Assembly: GCA_028564705.1 (NCBI GenBank)
Contig: JAPXFQ010000831.1
Span: forward strand, 4,030,001 to 4,094,000
From: Apricaphanius iberus
Lineage: Eukaryota > Chordata > Actinopteri > Cyprinodontiformes > Aphaniidae
Reading direction: 5' to 3'
Length of the DNA stretch: 64,000 nt
Shown: positions 47,101-57,800 of the stretch, piece by piece
Position numbering within the stretch: the stretch's first letter is position 1
Layout of the letters: every line of letters begins with the position of its first letter
Notes under the pieces: model-generated
The model's input: only the letters and a program-made list of their open reading frames with translations
What the model was told of the DNA's origin: nothing
Databases searched by the model: none
Translations under genes and position numbers: made by a program

Positions 47101-47852
47101 GATGCCATGTTTGATCCTTCATAAAACAAACATTATCCTTATCTACATCAACCTCCATTGTAGGGAGTTAAATATAAACCTAGGGCTGCTGCACACGTGC
47201 ATGCCACAAATATCAAATACCCGACAAGATAAAAGTGACAAACTGTATAGAGAAATGAAATCAAAAACATGCATTTTGCTGCAACTGTCTATTTTCACAA
47301 ATCACTAGATCTTAACAAACAATCTTTTGCAGTTTGCCACACAACTTTTCCATTTACATTATTCAAGCTGCAGACAGAGAAAAATGTCACCTCCACCAGA
47401 TTCTGATCAACGGGTTCCACAACATTGCCCTTAAAAGTACAGATCCATGTAAATATATTGAACCTGTTTCATGAATTGGAAATTTTCCAGCCCTGAATAT
47501 TTGTAATGACTAATGACATGTTGTTTTCTGAGTTACAAAGACGGATATGGTGCAAGCAGGGCCACTGTACAAATAGGTATGCCTCACTTATACATTAATA
47601 AACTCGGTCTCTCATTTTTCTTTTTGTATGTTAGAGGTCGCTGCTGGTTTTGCCAGGATATTTTCTGCTTTTAGCAGCAAATAGTAAACATTATGCTTTT
47701 TGATATCTGGTTAAGGTCCAGAAACTGTTGTTACTTGATAACAGCAGATTTGATAGTAAAGTTGATAATTTAAAGACAGCTTGCTTTGACTCAAGTTCCT
47801 TAAAACTGGTTGTTGACCTCTATACCTGTTGGGTAAATGCAGTAGTATACAG
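47101..47852. other. Unique AT-rich sequence; no gene seen
   Basis: No gene or transposon ends recognised. Confidence 0.35.
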
Positions 47853-48065
47853 GCACATCTCAAATAAATTAGAGAAACATTTACAAAAAAATATTTTATT
47901 GGACTTGTGTAGTAGTTTGCTGTTGTTGCTGTTTAGACACTTGGGTTTTGTGAGACGTATGTAATAATTATCAAAATGAACCTAAATTAAAAGCTTGAAA
48001 TACAACACTCTGGTCTAATTAAGCTATATATGCATCACTAAGTTTAACTGTCGTTTGAGAGAAAT
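47853..48065. mobile_element. Degraded Tc1/mariner-type element, same family as window start
   Basis: Begins CAGGCACATCTCAAATAAAT after TA, matching the terminal repeat of this family. At 47975-48045 it has CTTGAAATACAACACTCTGG and CTATATATGCATCACTAAGT, like the subterminal interior seen at 115-190. The right terminal repeat is lost. Confidence 0.45.
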
Positions 48066-48961
48066 GAGCAGGCATGTATACAGCTAATACACACATGTTT
48101 AGGTACCTCCCATAATGCTTCAATGAGATTTAGCTAGCACTCTGTTCATGGTCATCTTCAGGAACATCCAGAGACAAGGTTCCAGTCACTTTGGCCTCTT
48201 GCCTTCTTCTTATGTTTCTTATCTAATCAATATGTCAAGGAAGGCAGACCAATCAAAGTGAAATACTCAAGGCACACTTCCCTACAACATATTTGCTGCC
48301 ATAAACAGAAAGATTAATGATAACAAATGACCGAGCCAGCTTCATGCATGCCCTGATGCTCTCTCAATGCATGAAATTTCCGGCTTGCCACTGCTTGTCT
48401 TCAGGGTCATTACCTCCACATGCAGGTGTGGAGGTTTCAATCACACAACCTTAAAACATCAACACCAACCAGCCCCTGTTCTCTCACAAGCATACGGGCA
48501 CACACCATCTCCATCTCTTTTAATGAAAACGTAGGTTAGGCACACATTAATCAATGGAGACACCAAGCTCTATGAAATCTAAATGGGGTAAACATCCCCT
48601 GAGCATTCACTACAATTTTGTGTCAGGCTACCGACATCAAATAAAATATAGAAGAAAAAATGCATGAGGATATTGATTCCAATACCGTTTCTTGTATACG
48701 CCAACACAGACAAAGGTTGCATATAAACCTTGAGATCCAATCCATTCTAAAACTTCTCTTGACTTAATGGATTCATATGAACAGTAGCAGTAATAAGTAA
48801 GTGCAATTGGTAATTTAGTTTAAAGTAAAAAAACAAAACAAAAAAATTAGTGTTTACATGTATACATAATGACACATAATGATAAGGCATGCAGATGCAT
48901 GGTGCGAGGCTGGACATGCAACAAAATGGGGCATAACACTATTAGGGAAATCCTGGTCTGA
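48066..48961. other. Unique sequence; no gene seen
   Basis: No gene or recognised repeat. Confidence 0.35.
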
Positions 48962-49128
48962 TTTTTGGGGTTGCATGGTGGATAAGTTGGCAGCACTGTT
49001 CCCTTACACCAGGAAGGTTGTGGGTTAGAATCTTCGTTCTGCATGGAGCATGACAATGTTCAGGGCCTCTTTCCCAATCACTGCTGGAAACAGCCACCAG
49101 CCTTTCCCCTACAAGGATAAGTGGGTAT
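48962..49128 (+). mobile_element. Internally deleted SINE-like copy
   Basis: GGGGTTGCATGGTGGATAAG, TTGGCAGCACTGTTCCCTTA, GGGTTAGAATC (B-box-like) and TCTGCATGGAGCATG correspond to the head of the SINE. They are followed directly by its 3' part (CACTGCTGGAAACAGCCACC .. GGATAAGTGGGTATAGA). The middle is deleted. A hAT-like element begins immediately at its tail. Confidence 0.55.
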
Positions 49129-49447
49129 AGACCAGGGGTGCCCAAAGTAGGGCATACGGGCCAAAGTTGGCCCCCAAAGCGATTCAATCTGAACTACCAT
49201 ATTTTCTGTCCTAGGTCTACATAAAAGTCCACATTCTTCAAACATTACTCATTGATTGGATAGAATTGAGATATCACAAATTAGGTCTAAAAATAAATAA
49301 CAAACTCAATTCGGCACATTGTTACATTTCCTCACTTTATAAGACCACAAGTACTCATATTTATTATTAATACTTATGGGATATTTTGTAAATATCTGCT
49401 GCACCGGACTGGATCAACGTTTGGAGATTAACACGCTGGCTGCTAAC

Positions 49448-49872
49448 CTAAAAGGCATTTCCATTTTTTTTTTAAACTGGATCTTATGTTTTAGCAAGTT
49501 TTATTTTATAATGGTTAAAGGAAAAGTTTTTTTTTTTTTTTTTTTTTTTCAACAGTTGTACTGCGGTTTAAATGTGTATTACGTCCGAATCGGCCCGGAA
49601 GAGAATCAAGAAGCACTTCCAAGGCGTTCGTAAGTCCAAGGGGAATATAAACATGGTAAAATTACTGCATTTTAGGCACAATAAACCTTATTACAAGTAG
49701 AATTTGTCCTACCCTGAGCACTCCCGTTGTATGGATACAGCTGATGGAGCAACTGGATATAAATACTGCTGAATGGCTCAGACTGGCTCCAAACTTCGCA
49801 GGGTGAGTAAGAAAACATAAAATCTGCTTAAAATAAGGTCTAGGTAGAATACAAAAATGGAATTCCCCTTTA
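49448..49872. mobile_element. MITE nested in the hAT-like element
   Basis: Left end CTAAAAGGCATTTCCATTTTT and right end in reverse TTAAAGGGGAATTCCATTTTTG are inverted repeats of about 20 bp with a few mismatches. Flanks GCTGCTAA and GAAGCTAG are weakly alike. It contains a T22 run (49529-49550) and a CpG-rich patch (CGTCCGAATCGGCCCGG). Confidence 0.5.
49529..49550. repeat. Poly-T tract
   Basis: Twenty-two T residues inside the nested MITE. Length in such runs is prone to sequencing error. Confidence 0.9.
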
Positions 49873-50290
49873 AGAAGCTAGTATCAACATGGAGCAGCAT
49901 CATAAGTGGCACACAGACAACAGACAATTAAATAGAAATCAATCAAATAAGGAAGTTTAGATAAGTTTTAAGGGAATGTGTGTGACTTACTTGTTATTTT
50001 GTTTAATGTTATTTAAACAGAAAGGAATCTTAAATTACTATATAATAAATAAAAGTACTTTACTATTCTGTGCTATTGGTATTTGTATTTTGAGTAAAAT
50101 ATTACATTTGGCCCATGGCCCTCTGATAGATTTTCTTTTGGCCTTCTGAGGAACTTCCTGGTTTGGATGCATGGTCTAATCTGGTGAGATCACATCCACT
50201 GACGATGCTGATAAAGCAGCTCTTCTTTTTAGGTATCTTGATTAATTTCTTTGCCATCCAAAAATTGTGATAATCCAGGGTCCAGACTAA

Positions 50291-50895
50291 GGGCGCTTTC
50301 ACATGGTACGGGAGTCCGTACTCGGGTACGGTATTTGGTCAAAATCCACTTATTTCGTACCATGTGAACACAGACTGTACCGTGCCAGAATACGGCCAGA
50401 GAGACCTGCCTTGGAGGTAGTATCCGAGTCCAGGTACGAGCGGCCATGTATCATGTGAACACAACCCGTACTCTGGCCGTACTCAAGACAATAGACGCGC
50501 TCCACGCGGAAATGACGACACCGCCGGCCGAAATTACAGAATCACCTCGCGACCATACAAATACCAAAACAACGCGATTCAAGCATCCCACAGCAACACA
50601 GCAGGTTACAAAACGGCGGGTTTACTACAACACTCACCCTGTAGATGGCTTCAGGTAGCAGCTGACCAGTAGACCAGTTTGTTTACATTCTAGGCTGTCG
50701 CTCGTTTTATGACGTCGGTACTTCTCACTCCCTTGTTTGTTGGAGAACTAAGACTTATTTGTATACCGCCACCTGCTGTTTATTTGTAGTAAAAGACTGG
50801 ATCCCAATATGGTCAGAGATCCGTGCCATGTGAACAGAAAAAATTTGCATTTTCTCTGGCCGTTTTCTGGTACGGCCACACATGTGAAAACGGCC
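50291..50895. mobile_element. PIF/Harbinger-like MITE, copy 2, 605 bp, TAA target duplication
   Basis: Starts GGGCGCTTTCACATGG and ends CATGTGAAAACGGCC. TAA lies at 50288-50290 and 50896-50898. It retains more CpG sites than copy 1 (for example CTCCACGCGG, CGCGACC, CGGCGGG), so it looks younger or less decayed. It contains the subterminal palindrome ACATGGTACG..CGTACCATGTGAA, a 70-codon frame at 50446-50658 equivalent to that in copy 1, and a CTCF-like core on the minus strand at 50766-50779. No transposase. Confidence 0.88.
50766..50779 (-). promoter_or_regulatory. CTCF-like core inside MITE copy 2
   Basis: The minus strand reads ACAGCAGGTGGCGG, fitting the CTCF core except for the first base. 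The equivalent site in copy 1 (46969-46982) reads ACAGCAGGTGGTGG, where a CpG has changed to TpG and the core is broken. Binding not shown. Confidence 0.3.
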
Positions 50896-50898
50896 TAA

Positions 50899-51639
50899 GA
50901 AACACCAAAGTTGTCGTTTTAACACAGCTCTATTCATCAATTTGTTACCTGTTACTGAACAGCTACTTACTTAATGTATAGTGACATACAAGCCAAAATA
51001 AAAATGAAATTAAATAATGGAAATATTAATGAAATTAAAACCTTAACATTATTGAACATCTAACCATGCTTTGTCACATCAAAGACTTTTGATTATTATT
51101 GACTTGATTCATTAATGCCATCTTATCTCCTGTCTTTAACAAATCTTTCTTCTGTTTTATTTCCTTTTGAAGATATTTTTTTTTCTTTATTCTCAATCTA
51201 AGATTATTAAAGCCATACGACGTTAGACAGAAATGCAACAGTAAGCATGAGGCTGACACTTGAGGGACAGGGGAGAAAAAAGACAAGTGAGAGACATTGA
51301 TCTGCAGAGGCTCTATAGGCCTATAACTAAAGAGCCCTTAACCAAATAAGAGAGCTGTTCTGAAAGGCCTCTGTAGGACTCTTAGGGCCTCCGCAGCCCA
51401 GAAGCATGATCAAAGTAGGCTGTGATGTATCCACAGACATTGTTGAGCTCATCTGGGTTCTCATGATAGACCTTCATCTTCCTTCAATATAGAAAGTCTG
51501 ATTTACGTATGTCATACAGACAGGAGCATGACCACTGAACAAAGTGTCATTAATAAAACTTGGATGAGATCTTTCAGATTTCTTGATGTTTGGTTTTAAA
51601 TCTTAACAATGAAAGCAAATCATGTATTTTTTTCCGCAA
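50899..51639. other. Unique AT-rich sequence; no gene seen
   Basis: No gene or recognised repeat. Confidence 0.35.
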
Positions 51640-52065
51640 CACAGCTAATTATGCTGACGTTAGAAGAAGCAACAACTCATGGGAAAGATTTAGAGATCCC
51701 CGTAAAACAGCCAAGAGGCAAAATAAGCACTTATCACCGCTGCCTTCAACCATTATGAGCCAACATTAGAGACACTACCGGCTGCCCTTTGCTGTGATGC
51801 AAATTATGTGCAAAAGTGGCATGTCTACATGTGTGACTGTTGGCCTATTAATGCATAGGCACTAATCAACATTGTTTAAAATGCTCATTTGCATATGCAT
51901 GCATCATTAATTCTATGCAAATGAGACAGTAGGGACTGCACGAGTATAACTTTGCATGTAACCCAATAGTATAGCTGTCAGAGGAAGGTTATAACAGAGG
52001 CGCAGTCATTAGTTTGCTTCCATATAACTCCAGTGTGATTAATTGAGCTGTTGTCCAAAAGGTAA
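51640..52065. promoter_or_regulatory. Candidate conserved enhancer with three POU octamers
   Basis: Perfect ATGCAAAT octamers lie at 51797-51804 (plus), 51887-51894 (minus) and 51915-51922 (plus), together with homeodomain-type ATTAAT/TAATTA motifs. The sequence is unique, balanced and not transposon-like. This is the kind of composition seen in vertebrate developmental enhancers, bound by POU-domain and homeodomain factors. Conservation and activity are inferred, not seen. Confidence 0.4.
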
Positions 52066-52659
52066 TTTTTCAGCGTTGTGTGATGTGTTGCATATGCTTA
52101 TGTTTCTAGATGATGCCCAAGCATTAAAAAAAGCAAGAAGATGAAAGAAAAATCAAATAAAAACACACTTTCACTTTCTCGCCATGTTAGATATGGAAGC
52201 ACACAGCTGAAACGCCAAGTAGAAGTAATCTTTGGATATTTGGCAATAGAACAAATATACATTAATAAAAGCATTGTTATGGAGTCATGCAGTGGTGGAG
52301 TGCTTGTTACACTTGGCTGCATCAAATAGCCAAGCGGTTATTACAAAACATAACATGGTGGTTCATGTTAGGGGAGGGAAATGGAAGTTTTCTAGCTGAA
52401 GAGCTTTTTTTTTCATATCTGCATGTGTAATCCAAGTTTACTCTAATAGATGCAGGAACAACTGAGTATTAGTAACATTGCTTCCATATAAATGATTTTT
52501 AGTATTTACTTAAAACTACGTAATGTTTCTCCTGCTTTATAATTTCTAGAGACAAGACACCACTTATCATGTATGTCTCCCAGTATGTGTCTGGCTTATG
52601 TTAAATCCATATAATATATAGCGGAAGCCCTTACATTTTCTGTTGCATGTTTTTGACTA
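52066..52659. other. Unique sequence; no gene seen
   Basis: No gene or recognised repeat. Confidence 0.35.
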
Positions 52660-52860
52660 TACCATACCATTTTATTTATGTGGCATTTTCAAAAGCAAAG
52701 AAAGGGTTGTACAGAGTGCTTTAGAATATTCTAAACACTTAGAGATGCAACAAAATAAATAGTAAAAATACGATAAAAAGAGAGAAACAAAATACAAAGA
52801 AAGCATTATGACAATAGTTAAGGCAATACAATGCTTTAATCTTAATGTGTACCATGTATA
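52660..52860 (-). mobile_element. L2-like 3' UTR fragment, minus strand
   Basis: CCATTTTATTTATGTGGCAT then TTTTCAAAAGCAAAGAAAGG and TGTACAGAGTGCTTTA resemble the reversed 3' end of fish L2-like elements (TTTATTTATAAAGCACTTTTC..ACAAAGTGCTTTACA), followed by an A-rich stretch. No coding part remains. Confidence 0.5.
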
Positions 52861-52924
52861 AATAAGCTGAAATGAATTGAATTAATATTATGTGTGTAAA
52901 TTGTTACACACGTAATGTCTAACA

Positions 52925-53040
52925 AGGTGGCTTATCTATTATCTGTGCAGCTCATCCTTGTAGGGTCGCGGGGGGCTGGTACCTAGTTGTCATCGGGTGA
53001 GAGGCAAGATAGACCGTGGACAGGTCACCAGTCCATTTTA
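52925..53040 (-). mobile_element. 3' part of the SINE-like repeat, minus strand
   Basis: Reading reversed, GGACTGGTGACCTGTCCACG then TCTTGCCTCTCACC and CAGCCCCCCGCGACCCTACA followed by GGATGAGC correspond to the SINE 3' half (GACTGGCGACCTGTCC..CGACCC..GGATAAGC). Head absent. Confidence 0.6.
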
Positions 53041-54800
53041 TTTTATTAATTTGTTGAAGAAGAGGAAGCAGAAGATTATCTACAAGCATTTTTTTTAAAT
53101 ACAAATGAAGCATAAGGGCCATATGTACGACTGAGTGTCAGTGCCACTGTGCACAAAAGAAAAATATTTTCAGTAAATTTCTGCCCAAAAACCTCAGAAA
53201 TTTTGAGATTGTCACTTAATTCTCTCATTTAGAAAACAAAACAATTTGAGAGAGATAACTCATAATTGATCACAATTAAAGGGGTTGATTTTTGATATTT
53301 GAGCTGCTATATTTTCTGACATTGTAAAGTTAGACATCACAAATTTGTCATATACAACTCTGAAGCTTGTGGAGAATCAGATATTTCTTGAAAAAATGCC
53401 AATGCTATTTACTTTCTGTTTTCTCCTTTTTTTTATTTAAGTGCTTAATTTATGAGATTTGCATCTAGATATTTTCAAAAGTGTAGCCTAAGTTCTTCAT
53501 GGGATTCTATTCCTCGATCAGAACGACTTTTCCCGTTGCTATTGCAACATAATAAGAGCTGATGTGATGCAGCCATGTTGCAGGTTCTTCCCCTACAGCC
53601 TTTTTCCATAGACAATAGTCTTTTTCCAAAGAAAATGCCACCATCAGGGAGCCTTACGGTCATTCACAAGAGCCCAGCCTGTGGCGGCAATCTGCCGCAA
53701 TCTGGAGCTTTAAATAAAGATTACACCATGCTGGGACAAAGGGCGGTATAGGGCCCTCAGGGCTGTCAACATGCAGGGCTGCATATAAACCCTTAGATGG
53801 AAGAGTTTATGGTAAACAGGAAACAGTTGGACTTGCTTTTAATCCTGATTGAAGCCCTGCTGCTCAAATCTTTATGAGAGCCACTCCAAGAGTTGGTTGT
53901 CCTTCAGTCTCCATAACCTGTCTGGCTATCACCTCTTCAGCTCTAAAAGCCAGAAGCTCCCAGACGTCTGTGTCACTCCGGTGTGCCATCTCAGCTGATA
54001 CAGTTTACCTAAAAATGCTAAATGTACTCCCCATGTTAACTGATGTTTTACATAGTGTTGCCGCCCCAGGATTCAGCGCACATCAACATGACATCACCCT
54101 CTGTTGCAGCAGGCCGTGATCTTCAACATAACTGTAGTGTGCGGCAATATTACCGTAATATTACTATCAAGCTTGCTGGCACATATATCACAATATTCCT
54201 GCAATGCCATGTTGCCATGGCACATTCAAAACACACACCGTGCCAAAAATAATATCTTTCCCATTTCAGACGTTCAAGGCAAGTCTGAACCAAGGGGAAG
54301 TTCTCATCCAGGAAAAGAGGTGGGAGTATCTTAAAGTTACATAGTTGAACATTTCCAGATGCCGATATTGTAAATTTAACACCTAAATCTTACATGAATG
54401 GCATTTACTTTTAGAAAATAACTGATTTAAAATCTCAGCAGTCTCCAGAGTTTTTGTCTGATAAATACAAGGTTGTTATTTATTTTATTTTTTTCTGACT
54501 TTACATCTGCAAAATATCGTACTTTAAATATAAAAGATGTATGACTTTAATCATGAAGTTTTCGCTATAAAATTTTCAACTTTTCAAAATGAGAAAATTC
54601 CTGAGTTTCTTATTTTCTTTTTGTAAAATATTTGAAATAAATTGTAACATTTTGGATTTTTCACTCTCAAATGTTTGTATTTTCTAAATGAGAGAATTTC
54701 TGAGTTTTTCTGGAAAATGTGATACATTAATCTTACATTTTTTTGGGGGAAATTTACTCCAAACTGTTTTACTTTTGTCTACATTGGCTCCAATCCTCCG
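53041..54800. other. Mostly unique; bounded by an inverted 18-base pair; possible decayed repeat
   Basis: ATTCTCTCATTTAGAAAA (53219-53236) is exactly reverse-complementary to TTTTCTAAATGAGAGAAT (54680-54697), with looser inverted similarity around both (AGAAATTT, GGAAATTTACT). In between, 53864-53989 on the minus strand has a 41-codon ATG frame (MAHRSDTDVWELLAFRAEEV start) of protein-like composition but unknown identity. The whole could be an old DNA element with ORF remnants. Evidence is thin. Confidence 0.25.
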
Positions 54801-57800
54801 TCAGAAATATGAATGTAAAGAAATAGATCCTTTCGTTTGATAAACATTTATCTATAACCTAAAAATGTACAATTTTATCAGACAAACTGGTTCCTTCTAT
54901 ATTTGACCTCCACTGGCCATCTCTTCAACTTGTAAATGTCTGTTGTGGAGTCCTTACACATGCTCAGAGTTGAGTTTTCCTTGACCAGCATTAATAATAA
55001 CATAACTGTCCTCCATAAAGATACAACAATGATAATGAATGTTGTTTTCTTTTTTAAATTATTTTGGGCAAGGGTTAATAAAATATCCATACAACATCCA
55101 ACTATATCAGCTACAACATTTTTATTGATGTCCATTCTTAAATCATTTATATCCATTCCTCCCTGCACTTCAATTGTATTTCAGTACATATAATTGAATG
55201 TGTTTTTCATATTTAAATCCTTTATATGTAAGACAGAAATAATATGTTTTCTATCTTTGATTGCACAATAAAGCAGCTCTTGTAAGTAGTTTTAAAAAGC
55301 CGTTTACTTAATCCTGGTCCTAGTTTTATCTTATCGATTTTACATTCACCGATGCTGATAAAAATCCTGTTCTTCTACTGAATATTCTTTAATTTTTTCC
55401 AAAGACAATTAGTGTACATTCCTTCATTATCTCGCATAAAGCTATTAACGTTTGCATCTAGTTTCTTATTTATTCGAAACAAAATGTGTATCATATGCAT
55501 TACCATCTACAGTAAATATGGCTGTATCTTCTGTCTAGTTTGTGTCCTGTTCTTACTATTATTTTTAAATCTAAGCCTGATCTGTGAGTTTCTATAATTT
55601 TTATGTTTACCATCTGTGCTAATTCCTTGAACAGGAATGGAGTCAAGTTCTCTTCATTGCGTTTCCACTGTGTGTTGTGTGATGAGTTACACAAACATAT
55701 CCCCTAATTGTGCTGCCGAGTAATTTGCATTACTTTTGATGCATTCTTACTCTGAACAGGGCATGTTTATTGGGATCAAGAGTGTGGAATTGACAGTGTT
55801 CGGCTGTATTTGGCCAGGAATGTTTTTGCCTGCAGTGACGTCCCCATCTGGGAAAGAGGCTCAAGTGCTCTATGAGTCCATCAAGTGGGCAGACAATTAT
55901 TAACCAAATTAACCTGAAAGTAGGTCAGGCTTCACTTTCACTTTATGCTGCAGCGAGACAGTCTTCATCAGTGCATGCAATATAGTGTAGCAAAAGATTA
56001 AATAATGCTATTACAGGGGTATTGTTGTGCTTTTTGGGTCACAGTTGAATCGATTCTTTCAACAGTGGTGCACATGTGAAGCATGCATTTTGTGTGAGAG
56101 CCAGCACTCATTCATCGTGTTCAAATAATGCAGTAAGCCTGGCTTATGTAGTTTTAAAATTGTAGATCCTGCGATATTTGATGCATAGGAGATGCCGGAG
56201 AAGTATCTTATCATAGGATCATGTCTGCCTATATGATGGAAAAGAAAAACCGACAGACAATAGTGTGATGAGGAATAAAGATTTCAAATTATGTAACCCA
56301 TTGAAACATTTTAAATACATAAAGTCAATTTTAAAAATAAGATTTATAACTTTAAAGCTCTTTAAAAACACATAGCATTGCTAAAGCACAGATACAGTGT
56401 TATAGTTCAATGAAAAATAGGTGAGGCGGTTCTATGTCTGTATGTAAGGTTTAAGTCAAGGTATGCACATTTTTATACATTTTACAATTTGTAAGACAGT
56501 AACAGAAATGTATTTTCTGTTATCTTATAAGACATAACAGGGGATAGCATCTAAAAATAATATAGCACCAAAAATGTATTGTCATAAAAACCTGCAGTCA
56601 CACCTAGAGTCCTTCACTGATTCCACTGTCACCTTTCTGCTTTGTAATGAGATAGTCTGGCAAGAAGGGAAAAGGTGGCCTCAGCAAATATAGATGAGAA
56701 TGACATCTTCTGGAGTTTGAATAGCTGAAGAGGCATCCAATAACACCCCCCCACACACACACATACACACACACACACTGTCATGTATCCCTTAGCCGAT
56801 GCAACGCTTCCGGAGGAACCTGGGAAGACACATGATGACAGCCATGCTCAGACGAAGATGGTAACAAGATGTGATGCATAACACATGAGAGAGGCTGAGG
56901 TGTCATTACAGGGGGATGAGCAGGCTTCATCAAGCACATCACAAATACATTTTGGATGACACCTTGACTTGTTATGCAGTCAGAGAAAATGACATTTATT
57001 ACCTTGTTATGTTTATTGAAAATACACCGATACATTAGACTGCTGCAGTGAACCTTGCTTGTGAATAAAATTCTGGATTTCCATTTGATTTGCATAAATG
57101 CTAACTGTTACTTTAGATTGCATGTTAGTATACTGATATTTATAAATGGAATAGTTTTATTTTGGTGCTTTAAAGACTTTGGATGTTGGCTTTTTTATTA
57201 GCTTCATATCCTCGTATATTTTCATAAATTGACAATTCCCACCTTAATCCGGTGTGGGAAAAAACTGCTTAGAAATTATACCAATTTGGTGAAATATTGC
57301 TGTCATTTAGGCTGTAGCACAAAGTTTGAAAGAAGTTTGGATTGGTTTGTTTTACTAATTTCATAATATAAAGAAAGCAACATTGCAACTGATGGAACAT
57401 ACTATTAAATGAATATGGACATTTCTACTTCTCAGAAACTACTGAAGATGGTTTGTAAATTGAAATTTGCTAGCTGAAAATTAAAATTATTACATTTTTT
57501 CAAGCTTCCAATTTTGGCCTTATTCATAACTTTGACACATAATCAGACAGTTAATTTAGGGAGCAATAAAAAAAATCCTAAAAATGAATTAGATTGTTAT
57601 TATTTTTTTTATTTATCAGTTAGCTTTTAGTTAGATGTGGTCTGGTTTCTTCATATCTTGCAGGCATACAAATGTAAAGATGAATGCATAAATTAATTAA
57701 AAATAGCTTTTTCTTGTTTTTCAGTTTCAAAATACACCCTTCTGACACAAATAAACTGCCTCTAGGGGCTCTAACTGTCAGTGTTCCAGCAAAAGAGGGT

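Larger units (their letters stand above)
49129..50175. mobile_element. hAT-like element carrying a nested MITE
   Basis: Left end TAGACCAGGGGTGCCCAAAG, then GGGCCAAAGTTGGCCCCC. The right end in reverse is TAGACCATGCATCCAAACC, with GGCCAAAAGAAAATC and GAGGGCCATGGGCCAAATG further in. The CAGGGGTG.CCAAA and GGCCAAA.TGGCCC pattern is typical of a fish hAT-like family. A separate ~425-bp element interrupts it at 49448-49872. No transposase is evident and a clean 8-bp duplication was not found. Confidence 0.5.
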
